Assembly (NCBI RefSeq): GCF_004115085.1
Contig: NZ_QXJP01000027.1
Coordinates: 1 to 57,826 of the forward strand
Origin: Longirhabdus pacifica
GTDB taxonomy: Bacteria; Bacillota; Bacilli; Paenibacillales; DSM-105158
DNA: 57,826 nt
Direction of reading: 5' to 3'
The translations under genes were made by a program, and so were the position numbers. Shown here piece after piece: positions 1 through 9,266 of this stretch. Each line of letters begins with the position of its first letter. Position 1 is the first letter of the stretch. The notes under the pieces are model-generated. The model worked only from the letters and a program-made list of their open reading frames with translations. It made no database searches and was not told where the DNA came from.

Positions 1-7
1 GGTTGCT

Positions 8-38
8 ACTCCAAACCTCTCATCATAAGGTTTGGAGT
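8..38 (-). terminator. Hairpin downstream of the first ankyrin receptor gene
   Basis: Perfect 10-bp inverted repeat (ACTCCAAACC at 8-17, GGTTTGGAGT at 29-38) with an 11-nt loop, just after the stop of the minus-strand M56-ankyrin gene. No clean U-run follows on the minus strand, so termination is inferred from position and stem strength. Confidence 0.5.
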
Positions 39-48
39 GTTGTATCTA

Positions 49-3000
49 TTATTTCATCGCTTCTTCTAGCAATTTGATTGTTTCTGTATAATCTGTTCCT
101 GCATAATATTTTTTGTTTGCAAAATCTAGTGCTGTTTCTCCAGATGCAGATTGAATCGTTGTATCAGCACCTGCTTCTAATAAGATTTTCACTATATCCT
201 CATCACCAGAACGTGCAGCGTGTATGAGTCTCGTCCATCCGTCATTATCTTGTGTATCAACAGTTGCACCTGCATTAATGAGCATCGTTAATGTATCTGC
301 ATCATATGTTTTAAAAATAGCTGTTTCTCCATTTACATCTTTTATATTTACATTTGCCTTCGCAGCGATCAATGATGGAATGATTTCTTCATTTTCCATC
401 ATTATTGCATAGGTTAATGCTGTTTCACCTTGCACGTCCTGTAGATCCATATTTACGCCTTGCTCAATCAAGTATGATATGATTTCCTCATCTTCATCTT
501 GTAGAGCCAAAATCAGAGGAGTCTCTTTATCATTATTTTGTAGATCTTTGTTTGCTCCACCTTCAACCAATATTTTTACAATGTCAACATTCACATCCAT
601 TGCGGCACTATGGAGAGCACTGTTATTAGATCCATTTTGCAAGTCAAGATTGACTCCTTGTGTTACTAAATACTGTACTACTTCCAACTCTGAGCGATCA
701 GTGGCTTCTATTAAAGGTGTGATGCCTTTAGCATTTTGTATATTTTTGTCTGCTCCAGATTGTAACAATACTTTTACCGCTTCTAACGCTCCGTCACCCG
801 CAGCATGATGTAGCGCCGTATTTCCTTTTTTATCTGTTGCATTGACGTCGGAACCTTTTTCTATTAACAGCTTCGTTGTTTCCATAGAGGTAGCAAGATG
901 TAATGCATAAACGCCATTATTATTTGCGATATCCACTTTCGCTCCAGCCTTTACTAGTGCTAGTGCGATGTCCTCACTTTCTTGATTTAATGCTACATGT
1001 AGTGCGGTATCACCATCATTATTTTGAAGGTTTATATTCGCTTTTTTCGTCATTAGAGCTTGTACTGCTTCTATGTTGCCGCTGCTTGCAGCACTCATTA
1101 AAGGTGTTACTCCTTTATCATTTTGTAAATCTATTTCCGCTCCCTTTTCAATGAAAACTTCCATAGCTTCTTTATCCCATCTAGCGGCGATATTCAATAA
1201 GGTTTCACCATATTTATTTTTAGCGTTAACATCATCATTGTTATTCAAGAACTTTAACAATGCTTGCTTATCCTGATCTAAGATAGCTTTTGCTCCAACA
1301 TAAAACAAAGCATCTTCTTCATCAAATGTTGGATTGGAAGCAAAGATGATATCTACAATTTCTTTATTTCCGATTGAAATTGCTTGGTCTAATGCCGTCA
1401 TCCCTTGTATCGATCTAGCATTCACATCTGCATCTGCATCTAATAACACTTTTACTATTTCAATATTCTCATTTAAAATTGCACTCAGTAATATCGGACT
1501 AGCATTGAATGGATTATGCATATCTGCACTTTGACCTTGTGCTAACAATTGCTTAAATGTAATCACATCATTGTTATATAAAGCATCAAACAAAGCAGGA
1601 ATTCCATCAGTTAGAAAGATATTTTCATCTTCCCATGAAATTTGTGGAACGTGTCTAATGTTCTGTAACATTTTGATCGAAACATAAATTTTATCATCTA
1701 ATCGTTGCAGCTTCTCTTCCTTGTTTCTGTAGCCTTGTGCATTAGGATCAGCTGGATAGTTTGACATCAGCAACGTTTCGTCTTTCAACGTTGCTTCAAT
1801 GATGCCCCCATCCGCTCTTTCATATTTGAGCGTTTGTGTTTGTTCATTCCATTCTGCGTTATCCCCTAATAAAAGGATAAAATCTGAAAATGAAAAAAGT
1901 TCAATTTCTGAGTTTTGTTCGAAATATATTGGATCATTGAGTTCTACTTTATAACCATTATCGTAAACCGTAATATCTTTTTTAACCATTTTCTGCTCTG
2001 AGGTTGTAATTTCTGTGCGTTGTAAAGTGTTTTCATTAGCGTTACTTGGCACACCTGCCAATACTCCTCCAGATAAAGTAGTAGTTATTAGGAGTGAACC
2101 CATAATCACAACCCCTGCTTTTTTCTTTTTTACGTTCATAATCGATACTAATCGCTTCTTCATCTCTTTTTTTCCTCCGTAAAAATTCGTCGTTAAAGTC
2201 GTTTGAATTTTTCTATGTTGATCTCTCGCTGTTTTTAATATCATTTCTCCGTATTCTCTTCGTCCGTTCTGATCTATTCTTTTCACCACGGCTTCATCGC
2301 AAGAGATCTCACATTGCGAAGAAATCGCTTTGGAAATCATGTAGAGTAATGGGTTGAACCAGTGCATCGCCGTTGCTACCATCGTTAGTGCTTTTACCCA
2401 CATGTCTTTTCGCTTATAGTGCACGAGTTCATGAGTTAGTACAAAGCGCAGCTCATTTAACTGATAGTTCGTACGCGGTAAGACAATCGTAGGGTTTACG
2501 TATCCAATCAGCATTGGTGTATCGATGATGGCAGAATACTTCAACGGTATATTTTTTGTAATCCCCATGTCTTTTTGTAACTGTCTATACACGTAGGTGA
2601 TCGCTACATCTTCGATGAGCACACTCCAGCGGCGAACGGTTCTACTAAAACTACGGTACGTATGCAATTGGTAAATAAGGTAAGATAGCGCTCCCGTTAG
2701 CCATATCGCAAAAACAATAGCAGTCCATCCTACTATGGATGTAATTAGCTTGTTTTGCTCTTCCGTGTTGGAAGTAAGTACGCTGTGGTCTGTAGTAGCT
2801 TCACCCGCTCCATTATCCTGTAACGCTGTCGTATAGAATGGTACTTCTCCGTATACATTTGTACCCTCAACATCTTCATCTACGCTATTAGCATCTATTG
2901 CTCCTTGCTCCATTGCTTCTCCGTTATGAAAAATGGACTGCTGCTCTTCTCCATTCCTTGCTTGTTGAAATTCCATACTTTGAAAGGAATCATCTCCTGG

Positions 3001-3240
3001 CGCTACCATTTGCGCTCCATTCTCAGTGGAGGCAAAAGGTAGATTCACCTCGATCAAGGACATATTAATTTCCGGTCTAAACGGAATAATCAAGCCAATA
3101 ATGATGATGAGCCATGCGTAATACGTCCACTTTGCAGCATATCTTTTTAGTAGAAATGGAGTGATAAATAAGTACATTATCCCTAGTACTGACATCGTGA
3201 CAGAGCAAAATAGTAGCGTATATAAAAAGTTCTGCATCAT
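49..3240 (-). CDS. BlaR1-like M56 metalloprotease receptor with ankyrin-repeat sensor region (paralog 1)
   Basis: Membrane zinc metalloprotease of the BlaR1/MecR1 type, 1063 aa. Two N-terminal membrane segments (about 4-27 and 38-54) lead into a long acidic loop. A third membrane segment (about 168-190) precedes the M56 domain with HELVH at 270-274 and a conserved CEISCDEAVVKR motif. A fourth segment follows at about 374-396. By BlaR1 topology everything after this is extracytoplasmic: a segment like copper-amine-oxidase N-terminal (stalk) domains at about 420-545, then roughly 15 ankyrin repeats to the end. BlaR1 proper carries a penicillin-binding sensor domain here, and none is visible. 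It is likely co-transcribed with its upstream paralog and blaI. The ligand is unknown; a role in proteolytic relief of BlaI repression is inferred from family and context. Confidence 0.85.
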   Translation of the reverse strand: MMQNFLYTLLFCSVTMSVLGIMYLFITPFLLKRYAAKWTYYAWLIIIIGLIIPFRPEINMSLIEVNLPFASTENGAQMVAPGDDSFQSMEFQQARNGEEQQSIFHNGEAMEQGAIDANSVDEDVEGTNVYGEVPFYTTALQDNGAGEATTDHSVLTSNTEEQNKLITSIVGWTAIVFAIWLTGALSYLIYQLHTYRSFSRTVRRWSVLIEDVAITYVYRQLQKDMGITKNIPLKYSAIIDTPMLIGYVNPTIVLPRTNYQLNELRFVLTHELVHYKRKDMWVKALTMVATAMHWFNPLLYMISKAISSQCEISCDEAVVKRIDQNGRREYGEMILKTARDQHRKIQTTLTTNFYGGKKEMKKRLVSIMNVKKKKAGVVIMGSLLITTTLSGGVLAGVPSNANENTLQRTEITTSEQKMVKKDITVYDNGYKVELNDPIYFEQNSEIELFSFSDFILLLGDNAEWNEQTQTLKYERADGGIIEATLKDETLLMSNYPADPNAQGYRNKEEKLQRLDDKIYVSIKMLQNIRHVPQISWEDENIFLTDGIPALFDALYNNDVITFKQLLAQGQSADMHNPFNASPILLSAILNENIEIVKVLLDADADVNARSIQGMTALDQAISIGNKEIVDIIFASNPTFDEEDALFYVGAKAILDQDKQALLKFLNNNDDVNAKNKYGETLLNIAARWDKEAMEVFIEKGAEIDLQNDKGVTPLMSAASSGNIEAVQALMTKKANINLQNNDGDTALHVALNQESEDIALALVKAGAKVDIANNNGVYALHLATSMETTKLLIEKGSDVNATDKKGNTALHHAAGDGALEAVKVLLQSGADKNIQNAKGITPLIEATDRSELEVVQYLVTQGVNLDLQNGSNNSALHSAAMDVNVDIVKILVEGGANKDLQNNDKETPLILALQDEDEEIISYLIEQGVNMDLQDVQGETALTYAIMMENEEIIPSLIAAKANVNIKDVNGETAIFKTYDADTLTMLINAGATVDTQDNDGWTRLIHAARSGDEDIVKILLEAGADTTIQSASGETALDFANKKYYAGTDYTETIKLLEEAMK

Positions 3241-3275
3241 GTATCCATTCTCCCTACGTGATTAGAATGTCTAGT

Positions 3276-3300
3276 AAAAAATATGACCAACATATTTTTA
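3276..3300 (-). terminator. Weak AT-rich hairpin between the two receptor genes
   Basis: Inverted repeat of 9 bp (AAAAATATG at 3277-3285, CATATTTTT at 3291-3299) with a 5-nt loop. The minus-strand 3' arm runs into a short U-rich tract. It may be an attenuator or partial terminator between the paralogs; the stem is all A/T apart from one pair, so this is uncertain. Confidence 0.3.
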
Positions 3301-3333
3301 TACCGAAGACTTTCATTCGTTCGTATTATCTAG

Positions 3334-6300
3334 CTATTCTTTCATCGCTTCTTCTAGCAATTTGATTGTTTCATCATAGTTTTTATTCCTATTCATCTGC
3401 TGACCTTCCTTCGCCAAATCCAATGCCGTTTTCTCCGGTTCATTATAGTCTGCATTGGCATCTTTCTTCGCTGTTACATCGGCATCAGCATCCAACAACA
3501 CTTTGACCACTTCAGCATTTGCCGATTCCGCTGCTGCCATTAGTGCTGTCAAACCATAACTATTGGACGCGTTCACTTCTGCACCTGCTTCTATCAATAG
3601 TTTTGCTACATCCCCGTTGGATGCTGCCATCAGTACTGTATTTCCATACTTATTTTTTAGTTTTACATCCGCTCCTTTGTTTAATAACATGTTGACCACT
3701 TCAGTTTGCCTTTTTTGTTCTTGTGGATCATTTTCGTATATCGGGCTGTTCAATATTTCCTTTAATGGTGTTTCTCCGTCTTCATTCTGTTTATTTACGT
3801 CCGCACCTTTATCTAGTAAAAATTTCACCATATTGAAGTTTTTCAAGAACTCTTCTTCATCTTCCAATAAGTTTCTTCCTAAATTTACTACTGCTCTATG
3901 AAGTGCTGTATCTCCATACTCTGTTTGACTATTGACATCTGCACCTTGCTCTAGTAAGAATGTAACAAATGCTTGTTCACCATCAAAACCGAAAGCAGCA
4001 TTGTGTAAAGCATCATTCAAACCTTCTTTATTTGCTCCTTGCTGTATTAAATAAGTCATGATATCCATATCTCGGACTACAGCTAGTGGACTGCTTCCTT
4101 CATCATCTTTTTCATCCAAATTTGCCCCGGCGTCTACTAATGCTTTTGCTACTGCAACAGATGGTGCGTGATGTAATGCTGTTTTTCCTAAACGATCTTT
4201 TAGATTAACGTCTGCGTTGGCATTAATTAAAGCGAAAAATACTTTCTCTGCATTTTCATTCCATCCTGATCCCCACTCTCTCATTAATTTTAAAAGAGCA
4301 GTAACCTTATCATCAGCTTGTATGTTAACATCCGCACCTGCTTCAATAAGTGCTAATGCTGTATCTACTTTTTCAGCTGTAAATTCATCATTTCCTGTAA
4401 AATATAAAGAGAACATCAGTGCCGTATTTTGATACTCATTCTGCAAATCCAAATTCGCATCTTTCTCTATAAGTAGTTTCACCGCATCCACATTACTATT
4501 TAAAGCAGCATACATTAGAGCCGTTTTTCCTTCTGCATTTTTCGCATCAACGTCTGCACCTGCATCTAATACCACTTTCAAAGCTGCGTTATCCCAGTTT
4601 ACTGCTGTAGTAAGTAACGTTAATCCCGCTTTGTTTTGCTCATTCATCTTCAATCCTTTTTGTATCGTTTGTTGTAGGGAAGATGAATTATTTGTTAGTA
4701 TCGCCTCTACTGCTTCATAAAATAGTTGATCTTGTTCTTCTATGGCTGGATTTTTGGCCAATATGAGTTGTGCAATTTCTTTATTTCCACGTTTCACTGC
4801 ATAATCTAGTGGTGTGACAGGTTCAGGCTCTTCCCAGTTAGATATAAGCGTGTTAGGATCAGCACCTGCATCCAACAATAATTTCACATTGTCCACGTTA
4901 TTTCTTGCTATCGCTAGTTGTAATAGTGTATCCCCCATTCCACTTCTGACAGTTACATCTGCACCGTCAGCAAGGAGTTGTTTCACTTTGTTGTTATCAT
5001 TGGATTTCAGCGCTTCCGCTAACGGTACTTCCTCTGTCATAAAATAAGAATGATGGGTGATAGGATTACTATGCTTCAACCCACCTCCATTTTCAATCAT
5101 GACTAGCTGATCAATTGGTACATAGATCTCATCTTCTTTTGATTGCATAGGAATAAGGATTGGAACTGCTGCACCTTTGAAGTCCGTCAGCGTCACATTT
5201 TCCTCTCCAATGACGATGTTTACCGTCATATCATCATAGGTATAAGCAAATGCTTTGTCTCCATTCCACTCTATCGTGCCCCCAACGGTTTGCAACATTT
5301 CAATAAAGGGAATATATACTTCTTCTCCCACATAAAATGCAGCATGTTCAAACGCTGATTCTTTTCCGTTAATAAACACGATAGGATCTTGATTGACATT
5401 TTGCTGCGCATTGGCTAATATGCCTTCATTCGCTTCGTTGGTGTAAGCTGTTTCTCCTAATATTGCTGGTTTCGTTACTTCCGCTACAGCAAAAATTCCG
5501 CCCGTTAAGCTTGTCACCAACAGCATGCTACTTGCAATGACAACCCCTGCTTTTTTCTTTTTTACGTTCATAATCGATACTAATCGCTTCTTCATTTCCC
5601 TTTTTCCTCCGTAAAAGTTAGTCGTCAATGTCGTTTGAATTTTTCTATGTTGATCTCTTGCTGTTTTTAATATCATTTCTCCGTATTCTCTTCGTCCGTT
5701 CTGATCTATCCTTTTCACTACAGCTTCATCGCAAGAGATCTCACATTGCGAAGAAATCGCTTTGGAAATCACATAAAGTAATGGATTGAACCAGTGCATC
5801 GCGGTCGCTACCATCGTTAGTGCTTTCACCCACATATCTTTTCGCTTATAGTGTACGAGTTCATGGGTCAGTACAAAACGCAGCTCATGTGAGTTGTAGT
5901 TACGATGCGGCAACACGATAGTGGACTTCGTCATCCCTATTAACATCGGTGTATCTATAACATACGATTGTTTCAACGATACATTTGTTTTAATATCCAT
6001 GGTTTTTTTAATGTTTTCAAACGTGTACTTGATATTGGTGTCGAGAATGTCGTCACTCCATCGATATAGTGTCTTTTTAAATCTATAGTAAGTGTGAATC
6101 TGATACATGAAATACGCCATGACTCCTGTAAGCCAAATCGCAAAGATCATGTAACTCCACAAGACATTGGATGTAAAAAGTTTGCCTTGCTCTTCCGTAT
6201 ACACCGATGCTACGCTACCATCAGCTAACTCACTAGCCGTTTCATTTTGTGTCACTACTTGGGTATTTAGATCGCTTGCAAGATCTAAACTGCTGTCGGT

Positions 6301-6651
6301 AGCACGTCCTTCTTCAAATGAAACTGCTTGAAAGCTTTCTTCCTGCTTATCTGCATTGGGTTGCATCATTTGCTGTTCATTCATACTGGAGAGGGTGTTG
6401 TCGTTCCTTGCTTCTTCTGTAAGCAACGCTTCATCTCCATTTGCAAATGGCAATGTTACTTCGATCAAGGACATATTCATCTCTGGTCTAAATGGAATGA
6501 TCAAACCTATAATGACAATAAGCCAAGCATAGTATGTCCATTTTGCAGCATATCTTTTTAACAAAAAAGGAGTGATGAATAAATAGATCATGCCTAATGC
6601 CGACATCGTGATGGAGCAAAATAATAGCGTATATAAAAAGTTCTGCATCAT
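3334..6651 (-). CDS. BlaR1-like M56 metalloprotease receptor with ankyrin-repeat sensor region (paralog 2)
   Basis: Tandem paralog of the neighbouring gene, 1105 aa, same architecture: two N-terminal membrane helices, long acidic extracytoplasmic loop, third helix, M56 domain with HELVH at 263-267, fourth helix at about 368-390, copper-amine-oxidase-N-like region, then ankyrin repeats to the C-terminus. The first 70 or so residues and the protease core are almost identical to paralog 1. The acidic loop, stalk-like region and ankyrin array have diverged strongly, which suggests the two sense different things through one output. A Shine-Dalgarno GGGAGAA precedes ATGATG. It lies just downstream of blaI in the same direction. 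Confidence 0.85.
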   Translation of the reverse strand: MMQNFLYTLLFCSITMSALGMIYLFITPFLLKRYAAKWTYYAWLIVIIGLIIPFRPEMNMSLIEVTLPFANGDEALLTEEARNDNTLSSMNEQQMMQPNADKQEESFQAVSFEEGRATDSSLDLASDLNTQVVTQNETASELADGSVASVYTEEQGKLFTSNVLWSYMIFAIWLTGVMAYFMYQIHTYYRFKKTLYRWSDDILDTNIKYTFENIKKTMDIKTNVSLKQSYVIDTPMLIGMTKSTIVLPHRNYNSHELRFVLTHELVHYKRKDMWVKALTMVATAMHWFNPLLYVISKAISSQCEISCDEAVVKRIDQNGRREYGEMILKTARDQHRKIQTTLTTNFYGGKREMKKRLVSIMNVKKKKAGVVIASSMLLVTSLTGGIFAVAEVTKPAILGETAYTNEANEGILANAQQNVNQDPIVFINGKESAFEHAAFYVGEEVYIPFIEMLQTVGGTIEWNGDKAFAYTYDDMTVNIVIGEENVTLTDFKGAAVPILIPMQSKEDEIYVPIDQLVMIENGGGLKHSNPITHHSYFMTEEVPLAEALKSNDNNKVKQLLADGADVTVRSGMGDTLLQLAIARNNVDNVKLLLDAGADPNTLISNWEEPEPVTPLDYAVKRGNKEIAQLILAKNPAIEEQDQLFYEAVEAILTNNSSSLQQTIQKGLKMNEQNKAGLTLLTTAVNWDNAALKVVLDAGADVDAKNAEGKTALMYAALNSNVDAVKLLIEKDANLDLQNEYQNTALMFSLYFTGNDEFTAEKVDTALALIEAGADVNIQADDKVTALLKLMREWGSGWNENAEKVFFALINANADVNLKDRLGKTALHHAPSVAVAKALVDAGANLDEKDDEGSSPLAVVRDMDIMTYLIQQGANKEGLNDALHNAAFGFDGEQAFVTFLLEQGADVNSQTEYGDTALHRAVVNLGRNLLEDEEEFLKNFNMVKFLLDKGADVNKQNEDGETPLKEILNSPIYENDPQEQKRQTEVVNMLLNKGADVKLKNKYGNTVLMAASNGDVAKLLIEAGAEVNASNSYGLTALMAAAESANAEVVKVLLDADADVTAKKDANADYNEPEKTALDLAKEGQQMNRNKNYDETIKLLEEAMKE

Positions 6652-6762
6652 GTATCCGTTCTCCCTACGTGAATATACTAATGTATCCGTACTATTTTTA
6701 GTAAAAATAACTGGGGCGTGAACTTGTATTTCATTATTTCTTCATCCGGTACTGTTTATGTT

Positions 6763-7140
6763 CTATTCGTCTCTATCTTTCAACCAAGAGGACAAATCAT
6801 CTAAATCTGCGTCTCTTAATTTCTTTCCACGGTGCAGGGTATTAATTAAACTCATAAAAGAGTTCTCATGAAATCGTTCCATAAAATTTCCTGTTTCAAA
6901 TTTGATGTATGTTTCCTCTGTAATCAGTGGGTAATACGTTCGTTCTTTTCCTTTTTTCTCTGTACGTAAAAATTCACGTTCTACTAACCTTTTCAATAGC
7001 GAGATCAATGTCTGCGCTTCCCATTCTTTATCTTCACCTAGTTGTTTCATAAGCAAACTTGTTGTGATAGGGGGATCGTGTTTCCAGATAACTTTCATGA
7101 TTTCAAATTCAGCATCTGGCAATCTTTTCATTTTACTCAT
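6763..7140 (-). CDS. blaI: BlaI/MecI/CopY-family transcriptional repressor
   Basis: Penicillinase-repressor family winged-helix protein, 125 aa from the chosen ATG, which has GGAG 8 nt upstream. A GTG further up at 7161 would add 7 residues but lacks such a site. The family-typical opening LPDAEFEIMKVIW and a KGKERTYYPL wing are visible. In the family, BlaR1 signalling leads to cleavage in the C-terminal half at an Asn-Phe bond; an Asn-Phe pair occurs in TGNFMERF, but cleavage there is only a suggestion. Immediately upstream of two BlaR1-like receptor genes and downstream of a PBP gene. Likely autoregulated through sites at 7171-7276. Confidence 0.88.
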   Translation of the reverse strand: MSKMKRLPDAEFEIMKVIWKHDPPITTSLLMKQLGEDKEWEAQTLISLLKRLVEREFLRTEKKGKERTYYPLITEETYIKFETGNFMERFHENSFMSLINTLHRGKKLRDADLDDLSSWLKDRDE

Positions 7141-7170
7141 TTCAACATCTCCAATATTCACTTCTATTTT

Positions 7171-7276
7171 CTACGTTTGTCTATTATATGAGTATAATAT
7201 ATCTTGTTCTTTTTGTCACGCATCACTCCTCAACCATTTTCTACATTTGCCTATATTCATATTCTACGATTGTCTA
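7171..7276. promoter_or_regulatory. Three BlaI-like operator sites
   Basis: Three copies of a 13-bp motif, CTACRWTTGYCTA on the plus strand, at 7171-7183, 7241-7253 and 7264-7276. On the minus strand the core reads GRCA-nn-YGTA, matching the known BlaI/MecI half-site pattern TACA-nn-TGTA at 6 of 8 defined positions in each copy. They bracket the blaI promoter, which fits autorepression. Confidence 0.6.
7191..7219 (-). promoter_or_regulatory. Sigma-A type promoter for blaI and receptor operon
   Basis: On the minus strand, -35 GTGACA (7219-7214) and -10 TATACT (7196-7191) are separated by exactly 17 bp. A candidate BlaI site lies just downstream of the expected start and two more lie upstream. 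Confidence 0.6.
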
Positions 7277-7295
7277 AAATGATTGTCAACCCTTT

Positions 7296-9053
7296 TTATG
7301 GAATGTCACTATTTTTCTGCTCACTCCATAATTCCATCAGCTCACCAAATAATACCGTCGCTTCATGCGTAGACGTTTGCACCGTGTCTCTGACCATAAC
7401 AGCAATCGCATACTTAGGGTTATTCACCGGGCCATAACCGATAAACCATTCATTCACTTCGTTCGTTTCTGCCACTTGTGCTGTACCAGACTTGCCCGCT
7501 ACATCCCAATTTAAATACTGTAATGCACTTCCCGTCCCATTCGTCACCACAGCCTGCATCGCCTGTTGCATAAATTGAACTGTTTTGGGGGAAAGGGTTG
7601 AATCATACAACATTTCATCTTCTTCCTGAACCGTACTGCCATTTTTAAACGTTATTTTCTTTATGATTTGAGGTTGTTTTACGTTCCCCTCATGCAGAAA
7701 TGTGACCATTAAGTTAGCCGCTTGCAATGGGGTCATCAGCACATCTCGCTGTCCTATAGCCGTTTGAATTTTTACTCCTTCATCGTCCCCATTTGTTCCT
7801 GCTGCGAATACTTGCCCGTTCTCTTCTTCGTCCACATCATTCCCAACTTTGGATAGCACACCAAGTTTCTGGGCAAATCCCTCTATCTCTGTTGCAGTCA
7901 ATCGGTTTGCCATTTCTGCAAAGGCAATATTGCAAGATTGAGCTATGGCTTGCTCTACATCGATTACACCATGCCCATCTCGCTTCCAGCAAACAAAACC
8001 ATACTTTCCGTATGCTCCATCACACTGGAACGTATCTTCTTCGTTCACCACCCCATTTTCCAATGCTGCCGCGGCGACAATGAGTTTGAAAATAGAACCT
8101 GGGATCTCTGCTTTTACGGCGTGGTTACTCCACGTGTCTCCTGTAATATGTTCGGGGTTAAAAGATGGCCGACTGACCATCGCAACGATTTCTTGTTCTT
8201 CTACATCCATCACGACAGCCGCAGTCTTTGTAATGAACGGACGATGTTGCAAGTATAGATCGATGACAGCTTCCACTTCCGCTTGTACATCGTACTGAAC
8301 GCTCATGGTCAATTCTACAGGATAATATTTATGATTTGGCATGCTTAATGTCATGCCTATCTCTTCCATGGGGTTACCTCTTCCATCTACAAACGTAGAA
8401 ATTTCCGTCGCACCAACACTTTTCAAATATGTATTCATACTTTTCTCCAGCCCCGAAGCTCCTATCTCACTATATACATCGATGTGATGGTGTTGCTGTC
8501 CATGAGCGTACGTATCCAATACGGCTTCAGGATGTTCACTAACAAAACCAACGAGATGTGAAGCAATATAAGGAGGACGATACCTTTTTTCATACGGAAC
8601 GACCAGGAGGCCAGGGAAATAAATCCCTTCCAGTTGCTGCACTTGCTCACTGCTTAAGCTTACCGGGTCCCCATGTTCATCTGACCACAAAAAAGGATAC
8701 ACTTCACCGCTCCACTCTTCTTTTAATGACTGTGTTGACGACTGTAAAATGGACGCTAGTGTATCCCATTGTAGCACTTCCTCTGTTGTGGATTGTGTGT
8801 TTATATGAGCCATATGAGCAGGAAAAACAGCAAGACTTTGTATCGTTTCTCCTGTAAAAGGAACACCGTTAGGGTCTACAATATGACCTCTTCCAGACAT
8901 AATTTGCACACTTTGCTTACGCTGTGCAACAGCTTGCTTTGTCAATGAATCCCCACTAAACATCGGCATGACTTGCAGCCAAAATAATCTCGTTATCAAA
9001 ATGGATATAAGAAAAGTAATACTGATGAGAACAATAAAAATACGGTGCTTCAC
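7296..9053 (-). CDS. pbpI: Class B penicillin-binding protein, PbpI/YrrR-like transpeptidase
   Basis: Peptidoglycan transpeptidase of 585 aa, close in length to B. subtilis PbpI (YrrR), with one N-terminal membrane anchor at about 5-24. Catalytic motifs are intact: Ser320-x-x-Lys323 in PGSIFKLI, SCN near 372, and KSG at 521-523. GTG start with AAGGAG 7 nt upstream. In B. subtilis pbpI also lies next to the yrrMNO genes, so the position is syntenic. What differs is the BlaI/BlaR1-like module directly downstream, which makes regulation by wall stress or beta-lactams plausible. The BlaI-like sites lie after this gene, so control of the PBP itself is not shown. Confidence 0.88.
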   Translation of the reverse strand: MKHRIFIVLISITFLISILITRLFWLQVMPMFSGDSLTKQAVAQRKQSVQIMSGRGHIVDPNGVPFTGETIQSLAVFPAHMAHINTQSTTEEVLQWDTLASILQSSTQSLKEEWSGEVYPFLWSDEHGDPVSLSSEQVQQLEGIYFPGLLVVPYEKRYRPPYIASHLVGFVSEHPEAVLDTYAHGQQHHHIDVYSEIGASGLEKSMNTYLKSVGATEISTFVDGRGNPMEEIGMTLSMPNHKYYPVELTMSVQYDVQAEVEAVIDLYLQHRPFITKTAAVVMDVEEQEIVAMVSRPSFNPEHITGDTWSNHAVKAEIPGSIFKLIVAAAALENGVVNEEDTFQCDGAYGKYGFVCWKRDGHGVIDVEQAIAQSCNIAFAEMANRLTATEIEGFAQKLGVLSKVGNDVDEEENGQVFAAGTNGDDEGVKIQTAIGQRDVLMTPLQAANLMVTFLHEGNVKQPQIIKKITFKNGSTVQEEDEMLYDSTLSPKTVQFMQQAMQAVVTNGTGSALQYLNWDVAGKSGTAQVAETNEVNEWFIGYGPVNNPKYAIAVMVRDTVQTSTHEATVLFGELMELWSEQKNSDIP

Positions 9054-9136
9054 GTTAAAACTCCTTTATGTAAAGATTTCTATTCTTATCATCCCCTTTT
9101 CTGACATGATTTAACACTAAAAACACTCCTCTCATC

Positions 9137-9166
9137 ATAAACAGTTTTCGTATTTACACTGTTTAT
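9137..9166. promoter_or_regulatory. Inverted repeat upstream of the PBP gene
   Basis: Arms ATAAACAGT (9137-9145) and ACTGTTTAT (9158-9166) are perfectly complementary, spaced by 12 nt, about 85-113 nt upstream of the PBP start and past the trhP2 terminator. It could be an operator or a leader hairpin. It does not match the BlaI-like motif. Confidence 0.35.
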
Positions 9167-9221
9167 CATTTGGGGAGCGTCACATTGCTTGTAAGCGCAA
9201 AACTACTTCTTAAGCATAGGG

Positions 9222-9251
9222 ATAAAAAAGGCTTTACACAAAGTGTAAAGC
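9222..9251 (-). terminator. Intrinsic terminator after trhP2
   Basis: Stem GCTTTACAC (9231-9239) with GTGTAAAGC (9243-9251), 3-nt loop, followed on the minus strand by CTTTTTTATC. It ends the mltG-trmR-trhP1-trhP2 transcript. Confidence 0.85.
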
Positions 9252-9266
9252 TCTTGTTTATCGTAT

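Noticed and set aside
224..1534. Several plus-strand reading frames opposite the ankyrin repeats
   Set aside because: They are antisense shadows of the repeating ankyrin code, rich in Ser, Phe and Leu, without ribosome sites.
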